Shown: one piece after another, positions 17,045-24,479 of the stretch
How positions within the stretch are numbered: position 1 is the first letter of the stretch
How the letters are laid out: each line of letters begins with the position of its first letter
From: Gallionellales bacterium 39-52-133
Lineage (GTDB): Bacteria; Pseudomonadota; Gammaproteobacteria; Burkholderiales; Gallionellaceae
NCBI GenBank assembly: GCA_002278935.1
Contig: NCJL01000009.1
Span: 248,001 to 312,000, forward strand
Reading direction: 5' to 3'
DNA length: 64,000 nt
The notes under the pieces: model-generated
Seen by the model: the letters and a program-made list of their open reading frames with translations, nothing else
The model's database searches: none
What the model was told of the DNA's origin: nothing
Translations under genes and position numbers: made by a program

Positions 17045-17338
17045 CTATTTCCGTTGCGTCCAATAGCCAGGAAGCCGCCTGTGATGTGCCACGGCAAGAA
17101 TTCGAAGCTCCTCTGCGGTGACCTGATAAATAATGCTGTATGGAAATCGACGGAGGATATATCGCCGGCGAGTGCTATAAAACACTGTACCGAGCAGGGG
17201 GTTGTCCAGAACAAAACTGGCCGTTCGCTCAAACTCAGCCACAAAGGCGAGACCGAGCTCGACATTCGCTTTCAGCTTATAGAACGCTGCTGCATCATGC
17301 AGCTCGGCGAGTGCCGGTGGAGTAATGACGAGCTTCAC
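17045..17338 (-). CDS. RelE/ParE-family toxin
   Basis: The 97-residue protein shows the RelE/ParE pattern: an N-terminal LVITPPALAELHDAAAFY, ELGLAFVAEFERT, the hydrophobic PLLGTVFY..RRRYILRRFPYSIIYQV core and LRILAVAHHRRLPGYW at the end. Such proteins inhibit growth by mRNA cleavage or gyrase poisoning. It overlaps the antitoxin gene stop by four bases, a normal toxin-antitoxin arrangement with the antitoxin first. Confidence 0.9.
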   Translation of the reverse strand: MKLVITPPALAELHDAAAFYKLKANVELGLAFVAEFERTASFVLDNPLLGTVFYSTRRRYILRRFPYSIIYQVTAEELRILAVAHHRRLPGYWTQRK

Positions 17339-17559
17339 TTCAGTGCTGCACGGACCTGTGCCAGAGCGTCAGCAATCGGAATGACCTGTACCGCTCCACT
17401 TTCAATGTCAGCAATTCTGCGCTCGGTTTCAGTGGCCCACGCCTCCTCAATCTCGATATCTTCGTCAAGACTGGCAAGCAATAGCTGGGCCAAAGCTGCA
17501 CGTTCACCGGAAGTTAGTTTCAGGGCTTCGGCTTCGAGTAATTCGAGTTGATTTCCCAT
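17335..17559 (-). CDS. Addiction-module antitoxin (PF09720-type)
   Basis: This 74-residue acidic protein matches the small addiction-module antitoxin family: EAEALKLTSGERAALAQLLL, ASLDED and EEAWATETERRIADIESG, then VQVIPIADALAQVRAAL. Family members are unstable partners of RelE/ParE toxins. GGAGA lies about 8 bases before the ATG. The pair probably forms one cassette of the array. Confidence 0.88.
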   Translation of the reverse strand: MGNQLELLEAEALKLTSGERAALAQLLLASLDEDIEIEEAWATETERRIADIESGAVQVIPIADALAQVRAALK

Positions 17560-17611
17560 GGCTAATGTCTCCGTAAAAATAATAGGAATTGTACCCCGAG
17601 TTTAGCGCTGA

Positions 17612-17929
17612 GTGATGGGGAAATGTGGCAAGAAATGCTGGGTACACTGGCGTTGGCAATGCCCCAAGTTCCTGCGCCAGACCTTTGTCGAATGTGCTGC
17701 TGAAACGATTCCGCGCTCCTACTGGGCGGGGGCTTTTTACCGCCAGCAACGCGAGAAAGGTTGCTCACATCGAGTCGCGGTACGAGTGCTGTCTTTTAAG
17801 TGGATTCGTATTCTCTGCCGGTGCTGGCAAAACCGCACACCTTATGACGAGTCCGCTTACTTGAATTCGCTCAGGCGCCGGGGTTCGCCGCTACTGGTTT
17901 CGGCAGGGATGGTTGTAAAAACTACTTGA
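17612..17929 (+). pseudogene. IS110-family transposase, C-terminal fragment
   Basis: This open frame of about 105 codons has the C-terminal pattern of IS110-type transposases: FLRQTFVECAAETI, SYWAGAFYRQQREKG, HRVAVRVLSFKWIRILCRCW, RTPYDESAYLNSLRRRGSPL. A TGA lies directly upstream in frame, so the N-terminal catalytic part is missing. The fragment ends at an attC remnant; members of this family are known to insert into attC sites. An IS110 N-terminal fragment lies at 21951 on the same strand. Confidence 0.75.
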
Positions 17930-17956
17930 CTGTCGCCCTCAGGGCGTGGGTTAGGC
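17914..17956 (-). repeat. attC remnant joined to the IS fragment
   Basis: GTTAGGC (17950-17956) with GACTGTCGCCCTCAGGGCGT beside it is one end of an attC. The other side, GGTTGTAAAAACTACTTGA, is nearly the same sequence as at 16098, so the same kind of insertion has occurred at two attC sites. Confidence 0.6.
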
Positions 17957-17958
17957 AT

Positions 17959-18483
17959 TTATACACGAGCAGCAAGGTACTTTGCCAAATATGATAGCTT
18001 GGTTGAGGAAATTTGAATTAAATTTGGTAGTATCCCTGTAAATATAGCCCGGCTTGATGCTATCTCATGATGATGTTCTTCATCTAATTTTATTTTTTGA
18101 ACCGCAGAATAAATTACGTTGTCATTCTCTTTGAAAAATTTGGCAGCTAAATTTAACTCTGTGCTTACAATTTTTTCAATAGTAGCAGTACTTACCCAGA
18201 TCGAATTGACTCCAAAAAGAGCAATAAAAAGACCATAAACAATACCGCCAGCACACCACATAATCGGGAGAGTTGCTTTGCGTGACCCTCTACTATTTAT
18301 GAGTGCTCCAAAAATTTCAAAATGTTCACTTTCATGAGCATGCATTTCATCTAAATCGGGAATTATTCGTGGAAAGAAAACTTTTGCTAAGGCCCTATGG
18401 CCATAATACACACCAGTTGCACCTTTCTCGCAGGCGTGAATTATTCTAAGTTGTCTTTCGATTTCTTCTGCTTTATAAGACAT
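17959..18483 (-). CDS. COQ7-like di-iron protein (cassette gene)
   Basis: The 174-residue protein resembles the demethoxyubiquinone hydroxylase (COQ7) family, which hydroxylates a ubiquinone precursor with a di-iron centre. The likely ligands are E in LRIIHACEKGATGVYYG, DEMHAHESEHFEIF (E and ExxH), E in TIEKIVSTELN and LDEEHHHEIA (ExxH). The Ala-rich membrane-dipping segment (LPIMWCAGGIVYGLFIALFG) is also typical. It could act on ubiquinone or another lipid-like substrate; whether it is active is unknown. It lies directly after an array core site and stops at the next GCCTAAC, so it is a mobile cassette. Confidence 0.75.
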   Translation of the reverse strand: MSYKAEEIERQLRIIHACEKGATGVYYGHRALAKVFFPRIIPDLDEMHAHESEHFEIFGALINSRGSRKATLPIMWCAGGIVYGLFIALFGVNSIWVSTATIEKIVSTELNLAAKFFKENDNVIYSAVQKIKLDEEHHHEIASSRAIFTGILPNLIQISSTKLSYLAKYLAARV

Positions 18484-18503
18484 AAAATCCTAAAATTCCA
18501 AAC

Positions 18504-18595
18504 GAGGTTGTAGAAAAAGTACTTGAGGGGTCGAGCACATCATTTTTCGGGGGTCTTTCAACCACTCCCAACTTGATGATCGTCGAATACAACTG
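18504..18595. mobile_element. Truncated MITE-like element
   Basis: Its first 90 or so bases match the element at 16717, including the terminal repeat GAGGTTGTAGAAAAA and the preceding AAC. The right half is absent and the sequence runs straight into the REP-like repeat, so a deletion has joined the two. Confidence 0.7.
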
Positions 18596-18667
18596 AATCT
18601 TGGGGTCAGGCCTTACAAACTACATTCAACCTTTCTAATGTAAAACGTAAGGCCTGACCCTTTCATG
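18596..18667. repeat. REP-like palindromic repeat, copy 2
   Basis: Arms GGGGTCAGGCCTTAC and GTAAGGCCTGACCC are exact reverse complements over 14 bases. It agrees with 16923-16992 apart from single substitutions. The stop codon of the SUFU-like gene lies at its right edge. Confidence 0.8.
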
Positions 18668-19337
18668 TTTCAACTGGGCGCTCGATCAAGGACTTCCTGC
18701 CGGGCGACAGGAAATGATAGATACCAGATGCCTTTAATTTCTCGTGAAGATATTTCCTTCCCTCGGCTCTGGCTTCGGCGACGTAATTTAGTTCTTCTGG
18801 CGTTAAAACCTGCACTGACGCAAGAATAACTTCCCCACCGGGAAAATCAAATTTTTTCGGGATGTCGGGATGCTCAACACCAATAATAATTCCCACCATC
18901 CCCTTTTCATTTTGAAACTCGTACAGGCCACAATCATCTGCATAAAGCTCCATCGTAATGACTTCGTATTTCCGCACGAAATCAGCCATTTGACCAGAGT
19001 GCGCCGCTTGCTGGGCTGTGGCATACACAAGTTTAAACAATGGGCTTTGAGATATAGGTCCTTCTATGCGCTCTTTTGTCTCAGCGTAAATTTCTATTCC
19101 GAAGCCCGAATTTATTTCTTCAACATCATCAAATGGATCAGACAGTCCATTGGAAATGACGATCGTATTGCCTCCGCGGTGCACTATACTGAACGCTTGC
19201 CTGAGTGCGGGCCATGCTGGGCCGCCCATAAATGCAGGGTTAATTAGGTGTGCGATTACATCCGGCTCGACATTTCCTATCGAGGAATAAAGCTCATCTC
19301 TAGCTTTACAGGTTTCATCAAACAAATTCTGTGACAT
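18663..19337 (-). CDS. Suppressor-of-fused-like protein (cassette gene)
   Basis: The 224-residue protein resembles bacterial suppressor-of-fused (SUFU) proteins: a central MGGPAWPALRQAFSIVHRGG, then VISNGLSDPFDD and GFGIEIYAET, with GEVILASVQVLTPEELNYV further on. In bacteria the role of this fold is unknown, though it turns up in polymorphic toxin immunity sets. Its start lies 29 bases from the core site GTTAGCT of the attC at 19367. Its stop falls in a REP-like repeat rather than next to an attC, so the cassette end has been lost. Confidence 0.65.
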   Translation of the reverse strand: MSQNLFDETCKARDELYSSIGNVEPDVIAHLINPAFMGGPAWPALRQAFSIVHRGGNTIVISNGLSDPFDDVEEINSGFGIEIYAETKERIEGPISQSPLFKLVYATAQQAAHSGQMADFVRKYEVITMELYADDCGLYEFQNEKGMVGIIIGVEHPDIPKKFDFPGGEVILASVQVLTPEELNYVAEARAEGRKYLHEKLKASGIYHFLSPGRKSLIERPVET

Positions 19338-19366
19338 GTAATATCTATCTCTAGAGAGCTAACGTT

Positions 19367-19414
19367 TGAATTCAACGGCCGCCAAAGGCGGTCCGCTGGG
19401 ATGATGGGTTGGGC
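19367..19414 (-). repeat. attC site
   Basis: On the minus strand it runs from GCCCAAC (19408-19414) to GTTAGCT (19367-19373) with an internal hairpin CGGACCGCCTTTGGCGGCCG. The inverse core GCCCAAC complements the GTTGGGC that begins the VOC cassette at 19818. Confidence 0.85.
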
Positions 19415-19436
19415 GTCTTTGGGCGCGACTCATCAA

Positions 19437-19793
19437 CTAAAGGTTACTGGCGAACCGTAACCGATTACCGTCTGGGTCCGTGAGCACGAATTCGCATGTT
19501 CCCCAAGGAGTGTTTTCAGGCGGATTGGTGGCGATAACACCATTGCGCGAAAACACATCGCAGCACGCACGTGCATCTGGAACGATGAAATACACTGCTC
19601 CTCCGACTTGGCAATCACTCGCGTGCTCTGTGAGAAAGATCGTCTGGCCCGCCCTTGTGGCTTGAATGAAGAGTGGAAAGTTGGGCTCGAACTGATGCTT
19701 CCAATCTACGACAAAATCTAGAGCACCAACGTAGAAAGCAAGGCTTCGTTCTGCATTCGTGATTCTCAGTTGTGGAATAACGGTTTGCTGCAA
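19437..19793 (-). CDS. VOC-family (bleomycin-resistance-like) protein (cassette gene)
   Basis: I start at the TTG at 19793 (118 residues) because AAAGGAG lies 7 bases before it and the cassette core site lies just upstream; a longer frame begins inside the MITE at 19819 and is unlikely to be real. The glyoxalase fold is shown by IPQLRITNAERSLAFYVGAL, DFVVDW and the C-terminal PWGTCEFVLTDPDGNRLRF. Metal-ligand-like Glu and His are present. Proteins of this size in cassettes include bleomycin-binding resistance proteins, but the substrate here is unknown. Confidence 0.82.
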   Translation of the reverse strand: MQQTVIPQLRITNAERSLAFYVGALDFVVDWKHQFEPNFPLFIQATRAGQTIFLTEHASDCQVGGAVYFIVPDARACCDVFSRNGVIATNPPENTPWGTCEFVLTDPDGNRLRFASNL

Positions 19794-19811
19794 CGCTAAC
19801 TCCTTTAAGAC

Positions 19812-20120
19812 GCCCAACGAAGTTGTAGAAAAAGTCTTTTCATACCCCGCATCGTGCCGTGAACGAAACATTAAATCAAGGTAAAATTTCGGGCCATATC
19901 TGGAGCCATCTATGGCTCGCTACAAACGCATCGACAGCCCCCGCGATGCAAATTGTTTGCTCTCGCATGAATAAAAATCACCACTGGAATTTGAAAATAA
20001 AACCGGGGCGCATCAGAGAGAAAATTTTGCGCAAAAATTGCTGTGGGAAGAGTTTTTTTCTACAGCGTCAACGTAAGTGGCTCGCCTTTGGCGCGTCCCG
20101 CTCGAACACAATGTTATGGC
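19812..20120 (-). repeat. attC site split by a second MITE-like insertion
   Basis: GCCCAAC (19812-19818) and AACGTAAGTGGCTCGCCTTT onward to GTTATGGC (20070-20120) form an attC once the insertion at 19819-20069 is removed. The inner hairpin is CTCGCCTTTGGCGCG. GTTATGGC complements the GCCATAAC at 21861, the other end of the neighbouring cassette. Confidence 0.75.
19819..20069. mobile_element. MITE-like element in attC (251 bp)
   Basis: Ends GAAGTTGTAGAAAAA and TTTTTCTACAGCGTC match at 13 of 15 positions as inverted repeats. AAC flanks both sides (19816-19818, 20070-20072). Internal sequence differs from the 16717 element, so it is a different non-autonomous member with the same ends and target. 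Confidence 0.7.
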
Positions 20121-20953
20121 TGAGGCTGCTCATACCTTGCCGATTCCCATGCATGGATTGCCTGTTTCCGAGTTTCACCCCAATGATACCCGCCAAGCCT
20201 GCCGCTTTGCTGAATGACGCGATGACAGGGTATCAGGAACGCGACGGGGTTTGCACCTGCCGCCAGCCCAACCGCTCTCGCAGCGTTTGGATGGCCGATT
20301 GCGGTTGCAATTTGGGAATAGCTCGCCACCCTTGCAGGGGGGATCTGTAACAATGCTTTCCACACACTGATCTGAAAGTTCGTTCCGGAAACATGCAATG
20401 ACAAGGGGCGGTCCGATTTTTTTTCTCCACAAAACATGGCCCTGATAACCGCAAGCGTTCGTTGGCGATTTTCATGCATTGCCGCATGTGGCCACGCTTT
20501 ATGCAGGCCGTTCAGATATTCATCAATATCCATGCTGTCTAAAAACGCAAAACTACAGATACCTCTGGGCGTGGTAGCAATAAATGCCTTTCCAAAAGGG
20601 GTGTCATGTACGGCATATTCAATCGTCAAACCAAAGCCACCCGTCTTATATTCACCAGGCGTAACCGCTTCCAGATGAACGAAATGGTCATACAAACGCG
20701 AACCGCTGCTCAAACCCAGGGCCTCCGAAACTTCAAGCAGTGGTTTTGATTCGCTCAGTAATTGTTTGGCACGCTCCAACGTCAGCACTTGCAGGAATCT
20801 TTTGGGAGTCACACCCGCCCAGCGGCCGAACAGGCGTTGGAAGTGGAAGGCGCTCAGGTGTAAATGCCCCGCGATTTCCTGCAAGGTGGGCTGGCTATCT
20901 ACCCGGCTGACAATGAAAGAAATTGCTTCGGCTATGCGGTCATAATCTGACAT
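20114..20953 (-). CDS. AraC-type regulator fused to DNA alkyl-Cys methyltransferase (Ada-like)
   Basis: I start at the ATG at 20953 (279 residues, MSDYDRIAEAISF); the longer frame overlaps the SDR gene. Residues 1-100 form an AraC helix-turn-helix pair (TLQEIAGHLHLSAFHFQRLF, then SEALGLSSGSRLYDHF). Residues 108-279 are an O6-alkylguanine methyltransferase domain with the active site PCHRV (Cys243). Ada's zinc-binding N-terminal domain that accepts methyl groups from phosphotriesters is missing, so sensing must differ. The TAA stop overlaps the cassette's inverse core GCCATAAC. It follows the SDR gene after 34 bases and shares its cassette. Confidence 0.9.
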   Translation of the reverse strand: MSDYDRIAEAISFIVSRVDSQPTLQEIAGHLHLSAFHFQRLFGRWAGVTPKRFLQVLTLERAKQLLSESKPLLEVSEALGLSSGSRLYDHFVHLEAVTPGEYKTGGFGLTIEYAVHDTPFGKAFIATTPRGICSFAFLDSMDIDEYLNGLHKAWPHAAMHENRQRTLAVIRAMFCGEKKSDRPLSLHVSGTNFQISVWKALLQIPPARVASYSQIATAIGHPNAARAVGLAAGANPVAFLIPCHRVIQQSGRLGGYHWGETRKQAIHAWESARYEQPQP

Positions 20954-20987
20954 TCTGATTTTCCATGGAGAGTTCGGCCGCGCATAT

Positions 20988-21752
20988 TCAGGTTCGACTA
21001 ATGGAGGCGCCACCGTCAGCAAGGAGCGCCGAGCCGGTGGTAAAGCTCGATGCATCGGATGCGAGGTAGAGGGCCGATTTCGCGATCTCGTCCGGCAAGG
21101 CCAGACGCTTCAGCGCGTGGAGACCCTGCACGAATGCCAACGCTTCAGGTGTGCTGGCGAAGGCCCGGCCCATAGGAGTATCCGTGCCGCCCGGCAAAAG
21201 GGCGTTCACCCGGATACCCTTGCCGCCAAACTCGGACGCAAGCACCTGCGTAAGGCCGATGAGCCCAGCCTTGCTCGCGGCATAGGCTGCCGTTCCCGGA
21301 AAGCCCACTGTGTAACCTACAAATGTCGACGTGAAGATCATAGACCCGCCGCTCCGGTCGAGCATCGCGGGGATTTGATACTTCGCGCCAAGAAAGGCGC
21401 TCGTCAGATTCGTCCGGATCGTCTCCTCCCACTCCGAAAGCGACACATCAGGCGTGGCACCCATCTCTCCCATCGTGCCAGCGTTGTTAAACGCCACATC
21501 GAGACCGCCGAACCGAGTCTTAGCCAGGTCAACCAGGTCTTTCGCGAAGCTCTCATCCTTGACGTCACCCACAAGAGCAACGGCCTGACCACCCGCTTGG
21601 TTGATTTCCTCAACGAGTGCATCGAGTTCCGCTTGGCGTCGCGCGGCGACAACGACCTTGGCCCCCTCTCTGGCGAAGAGCTTTGCTGTTGCATAACCGA
21701 TCCCGGAACTTGCTCCAGTGATAATGGCGACCTTGTTAGATAGTGCAGACAT
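20988..21752 (-). CDS. Short-chain dehydrogenase/reductase (cassette gene)
   Basis: The classical SDR pattern is complete: TGASSGIGYATAKLF for cofactor binding, NNAGTMGE, the catalytic YAASK (YxxxK) and PGGTDTPMG. I start at MSALSNKVAIIT (21752, 254 residues); an ATG at 21767 adds five residues. The substrate is unknown; close patterns occur in glucose 1-dehydrogenase-like and quinone-reducing SDRs. A palindrome upstream (21777-21806) suggests control by a TetR-type repressor, which is not in the window. GC-rich codon use differs from the AT-rich cassettes to its left. Confidence 0.92.
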   Translation of the reverse strand: MSALSNKVAIITGASSGIGYATAKLFAREGAKVVVAARRQAELDALVEEINQAGGQAVALVGDVKDESFAKDLVDLAKTRFGGLDVAFNNAGTMGEMGATPDVSLSEWEETIRTNLTSAFLGAKYQIPAMLDRSGGSMIFTSTFVGYTVGFPGTAAYAASKAGLIGLTQVLASEFGGKGIRVNALLPGGTDTPMGRAFASTPEALAFVQGLHALKRLALPDEIAKSALYLASDASSFTTGSALLADGGASISRT

Positions 21753-21776
21753 TTGTGAAACCTCCATAGTTTATCT

Positions 21777-21806
21777 TTGTACTGACAAAAACTTGTTCCA
21801 GTACAA
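21777..21806 (-). promoter_or_regulatory. Palindromic operator upstream of the SDR gene
   Basis: TTGTACTG (21777-21784) and CAGTACAA (21799-21806) are perfect 8-bp inverted repeats separated by 14 bases, 25 to 55 bases before the SDR start. GGAGG lies near the start codon. The binding protein is not known. Confidence 0.55.
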
Positions 21807-21860
21807 GTGGAGTATGGAAGTTTAAGCGCTCATTCGCGACCCGAATCTTGCTATGTTTTA

Positions 21861-22070
21861 GCCATAACGTAATGGACGCTCATACGGCATCAAACTGCCA
21901 AAGTAGTGGTTGCAACAATAACCACAAACCCAAGAAAGGGGCATCCAAAAATGAAGATTAAGACAATTGGCACCGACTTGGCGAAGAATATATTTCCAAA
22001 TCATAAGTGTCAGCTTCGCATTGTTTTCCTGAAAGTCATTCATTTCATCGCCTCAGAATGTAAAGCGTTG
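21861..22070 (+). pseudogene. attC core and IS110-family transposase N-terminal remnant
   Basis: GCCATAAC (21861-21868) is the right-hand end of the SDR-Ada cassette. Directly beyond it is an IS110-like leader and an ATG at 21951 encoding MKIKTIGTDLAKNIF, the start of the IS110 RuvC-like DEDD domain (usually MKI.TIG.DLAK). The frame then degrades and joins cusA sequence at about 22076. The element is therefore a fragment inserted at an attC. Confidence 0.7.
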
Positions 22071-22075
22071 CTGAC

Positions 22076-22196
22076 CTTCAGCGTGCTGCCCTTTGCGCTG
22101 TTAGGCGGCATGCTGAGCGCACCGCTGATCTCGCTGTTTTTATTGCCGGTGCTGTATATGGTGTGGCTGGAACGGAAGCGTACCCAGACAAATTAG
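22076..22196 (+). pseudogene. Internally deleted copy of the cusA 3' end
   Basis: Codons TFSVLPFALLGG match cusA near 14603-14627, then jump to GMLSAPLISLFLLPVLYMVW at cusA 14940 onward and end at the same ERKRTQTN stop. About 310 bases are missing between short GGCGGC repeats. It is fused in frame to the IS110 remnant, giving an 81-residue open frame with no expected function. Confidence 0.85.
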
Positions 22197-22348
22197 AATA
22201 CACCGAAAAGTATAAAATATTCAATAAAATCAAATACTTACAAATATACCCTATTTTAGGCGGTTACGGCTTCAACTACTTATAGCGACTGGGAAAACTT
22301 GAGCCCGGTCATTATGCGACGCGTCGGGGATATGGCAGCTTATCGGCC
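22104..22348 (+). repeat. Duplicated segment, copy B
   Basis: This is the second copy of 14940-15195, same orientation, including the AT-rich 26-bp motif at 22215-22240 and the CGACGCGTCGGGGATA-type tail (in the form GCGACGCGTCGGGGATATGG). It ends within sequence AGCTTATCGGCC shared by both copies. Confidence 0.9.
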
Positions 22349-22494
22349 TAAGCCGCCTGTGGATATTTCCCGAAAAGGCTGTTGGTTATGTCATTATGAC
22401 AATGCTAACCAATTACAATGCATAGCATCTATAGCAACAATACCGGACAAATAATTCACTACAGCTATAAACAACATACATCGCCTTCATTTTC

Positions 22495-23460
22495 ATGGTT
22501 TCCCCTACAGACCTATTCGCCTTGCACGTAGAAGAACAGAAGCTGCATCCACAGTTTCGCTCTCTTCGAGACTCGAACTACTATCACGAAGCCAGGTTGC
22601 ACATAAACACGTTATACCAACGTATGGGAACGCCAAGCAAAACTTTTATTAGCCACTTTCAAGCTGATGGATTCCACTCCCATTTATTTGAGATTGCCTG
22701 TTTTGCTTACCTCGAAAGCGCTGCCCTCAAACCAAAGCGAAAACATTCTTCCCCGGACTTTCTGGCAACGCACAATGGATTCAATCTCGCATTCGAGGCA
22801 ACCACCGCCAATCCTGTTAAACAGGCGTCTGACATTTCTTTGCTTCAAATGGAAGAGTTATCCCAGCAAGAAATTGTAGAGAAAGAAAATGTAGAGTTTC
22901 CTCGTCGGATGGGCAAGATTCTCAAGAAAAAACTCGGGCTTAACTATGACAAACTCCCCCAATGTGCAGGCAAGCCACTAATCTTGATGATTGCACCATT
23001 TTTTGAGCCAGGATCAGTTTATTACATAGACGAATCCCTGCTTAACTGTTTATATGGTATCAATAACGTAACGCCAGGTTTCTTCCACCTCGAAAAAGCT
23101 AAATCAGTCAGCGCAATCATGTATTGTAATGCTTTCACGGTTCCTCGCTTCTTTCGATTAGCAACAACTATTGATGACAGTGCAAAGATAATTGCAACTC
23201 GAGAGGGCTTGTATTACGCCCCCCAATCAGATGGCGGGATTGAAATACGTGAATATAAGTTTCTTGTGGATAAACCTTCATCGCCCAAAGAATCGTGGGC
23301 TGAAGGAGTGACTGTTTTTCACAATCCCAATGCGCTACACCCCATACCAACAACGCTCTTACCGTGCACAAGCTATTTTTCCGTCAATGATGGATTTCTA
23401 ACACGCGAGGTTCATGGCTTCCATCCTTTAACCTCGTTAATGAAGATGTATCCCAAATAA
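22495..23460 (+). CDS. Hypothetical protein with possible PD-(D/E)XK-like motif
   Basis: I do not recognise this 321-residue soluble protein. It has a block with E66 (HLFEIACFAYLES), PDF at 87-89, then NLAFEATTAN with E101-x-T103, spaced as in PD-(D/E)XK nuclease-like folds, though the usual Lys is absent. The C-terminal half has YYIDESLLNCLYGI and a strand-rich region. It is on the plus strand, opposite to the cassettes, just after the cusA remnant. It is AT-rich. A defence or mobile role is possible but unproven. Confidence 0.7.
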   Translation: MVSPTDLFALHVEEQKLHPQFRSLRDSNYYHEARLHINTLYQRMGTPSKTFISHFQADGFHSHLFEIACFAYLESAALKPKRKHSSPDFLATHNGFNLAFEATTANPVKQASDISLLQMEELSQQEIVEKENVEFPRRMGKILKKKLGLNYDKLPQCAGKPLILMIAPFFEPGSVYYIDESLLNCLYGINNVTPGFFHLEKAKSVSAIMYCNAFTVPRFFRLATTIDDSAKIIATREGLYYAPQSDGGIEIREYKFLVDKPSSPKESWAEGVTVFHNPNALHPIPTTLLPCTSYFSVNDGFLTREVHGFHPLTSLMKMYPK

Positions 23461-23762
23461 GGCTCTGACCAAGGAAATCACAAGGCCCGGCCGCTTAAAA
23501 CAACGTCGGACGGGAAAAGTACGGTCAGATTATCGGCCTTTGCTGTCGGTGGCATCAAGATGATTTAATGACTGCTATGTGATTTACAGCGGTCGTTGGT
23601 GCGTGAAACTTTCTGAATGGCTGCTTTCTCAAAACGCGACTGCGTACTCTGTGCCCTGAGAAGACATTCGTACTCTTGATTTTTAGCAGATAAATAAGAT
23701 TTACGTGGATCCGACCCGATTCAAGCGAATCAGCCTACGAAAATATACAATCTTTAGCAACC
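23461..23762. other. Spacer with short direct repeat
   Basis: No gene seen. A block of about 36 bases near 23612-23655 (GCTTTCTCAAAACGCGACTG with flanking sequence) recurs with changes at 24656-24692, so copies of it bracket the gene at 23763. Confidence 0.5.
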
Positions 23763-24479
23763 ATGACCAAGACTAGCTTCCCAAATAACCTTGATGGACT
23801 TTATAAACAAGAGCGTATTCTTCGAGAGAAGGCCATTGCAATATTTCAAAGTAAGCCAAAATTATCATTGCACCTTCACGTCATTGAGCGCGCAATGAGC
23901 TTGGCTATGATCGTAGTAGATTATCCGGATGGTGATGAAGATTTTAAGGTAGTAAAGATGCTTAGCATACGGATGTTTAACGCACTTGCCGCAAGCCTGA
24001 CACTCATGTCATCAGGCTATCATCAAAATAGTTGCATGGTTATGCGCGACATAATAGAAACAGTGTTCCTCATGGATTTGTTCAAAACCGACCATACAGC
24101 GATTGAACGTTGGCGTTTTGCAGATAAAAAAACGCAGCGCGAAGAATTTTCACCGGCAGCTGTAAGAAAAGCTCTTGATGAGCGCGATGGGATTTATACT
24201 AAGAAACGGGCAGAAGCCTATAAGATGTTCTCTGAGCTTGCATCACATCCAAATATGCATTCGCAACACATGCTACGACCAGAGGAAAGCGGAGATATTG
24301 TTACCGGTCCATTCATGGAGGAAACTACCCTTGAAGCGGGGGTTTCCGAACTAGGAAGAATTGCTATACAGGCAGGAGAGATTATGAATACTTTTCTTCC
24401 TGAAGGATGGGATCTCGATGATGTCCGTGCTAGTTTTGCCTTAATCAAGAATGAATGGATAGAAACATTCTACAGATAG
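23763..24479 (+). CDS. Hypothetical helical protein
   Basis: I do not recognise this 238-residue protein. It looks wholly alpha-helical, has no signal peptide and contains MRDIIETVFLMDLFKTD and EAGVSELGRIAIQAGEIM. The organisation (buried helices, RDIIE) recalls uncharacterised families annotated around DUF5677 and HEPN-like proteins, but no catalytic motif is evident. It stands on the plus strand, bracketed by a short direct repeat, and may be an independent insertion or inverted cassette. Confidence 0.65.
   Translation: MTKTSFPNNLDGLYKQERILREKAIAIFQSKPKLSLHLHVIERAMSLAMIVVDYPDGDEDFKVVKMLSIRMFNALAASLTLMSSGYHQNSCMVMRDIIETVFLMDLFKTDHTAIERWRFADKKTQREEFSPAAVRKALDERDGIYTKKRAEAYKMFSELASHPNMHSQHMLRPEESGDIVTGPFMEETTLEAGVSELGRIAIQAGEIMNTFLPEGWDLDDVRASFALIKNEWIETFYR

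Noticed and set aside
22076..22196. Functional small membrane protein (81 residues)
   Set aside because: It is a fusion of an IS110 remnant to an internally deleted cusA tail; a new function cannot be supported.
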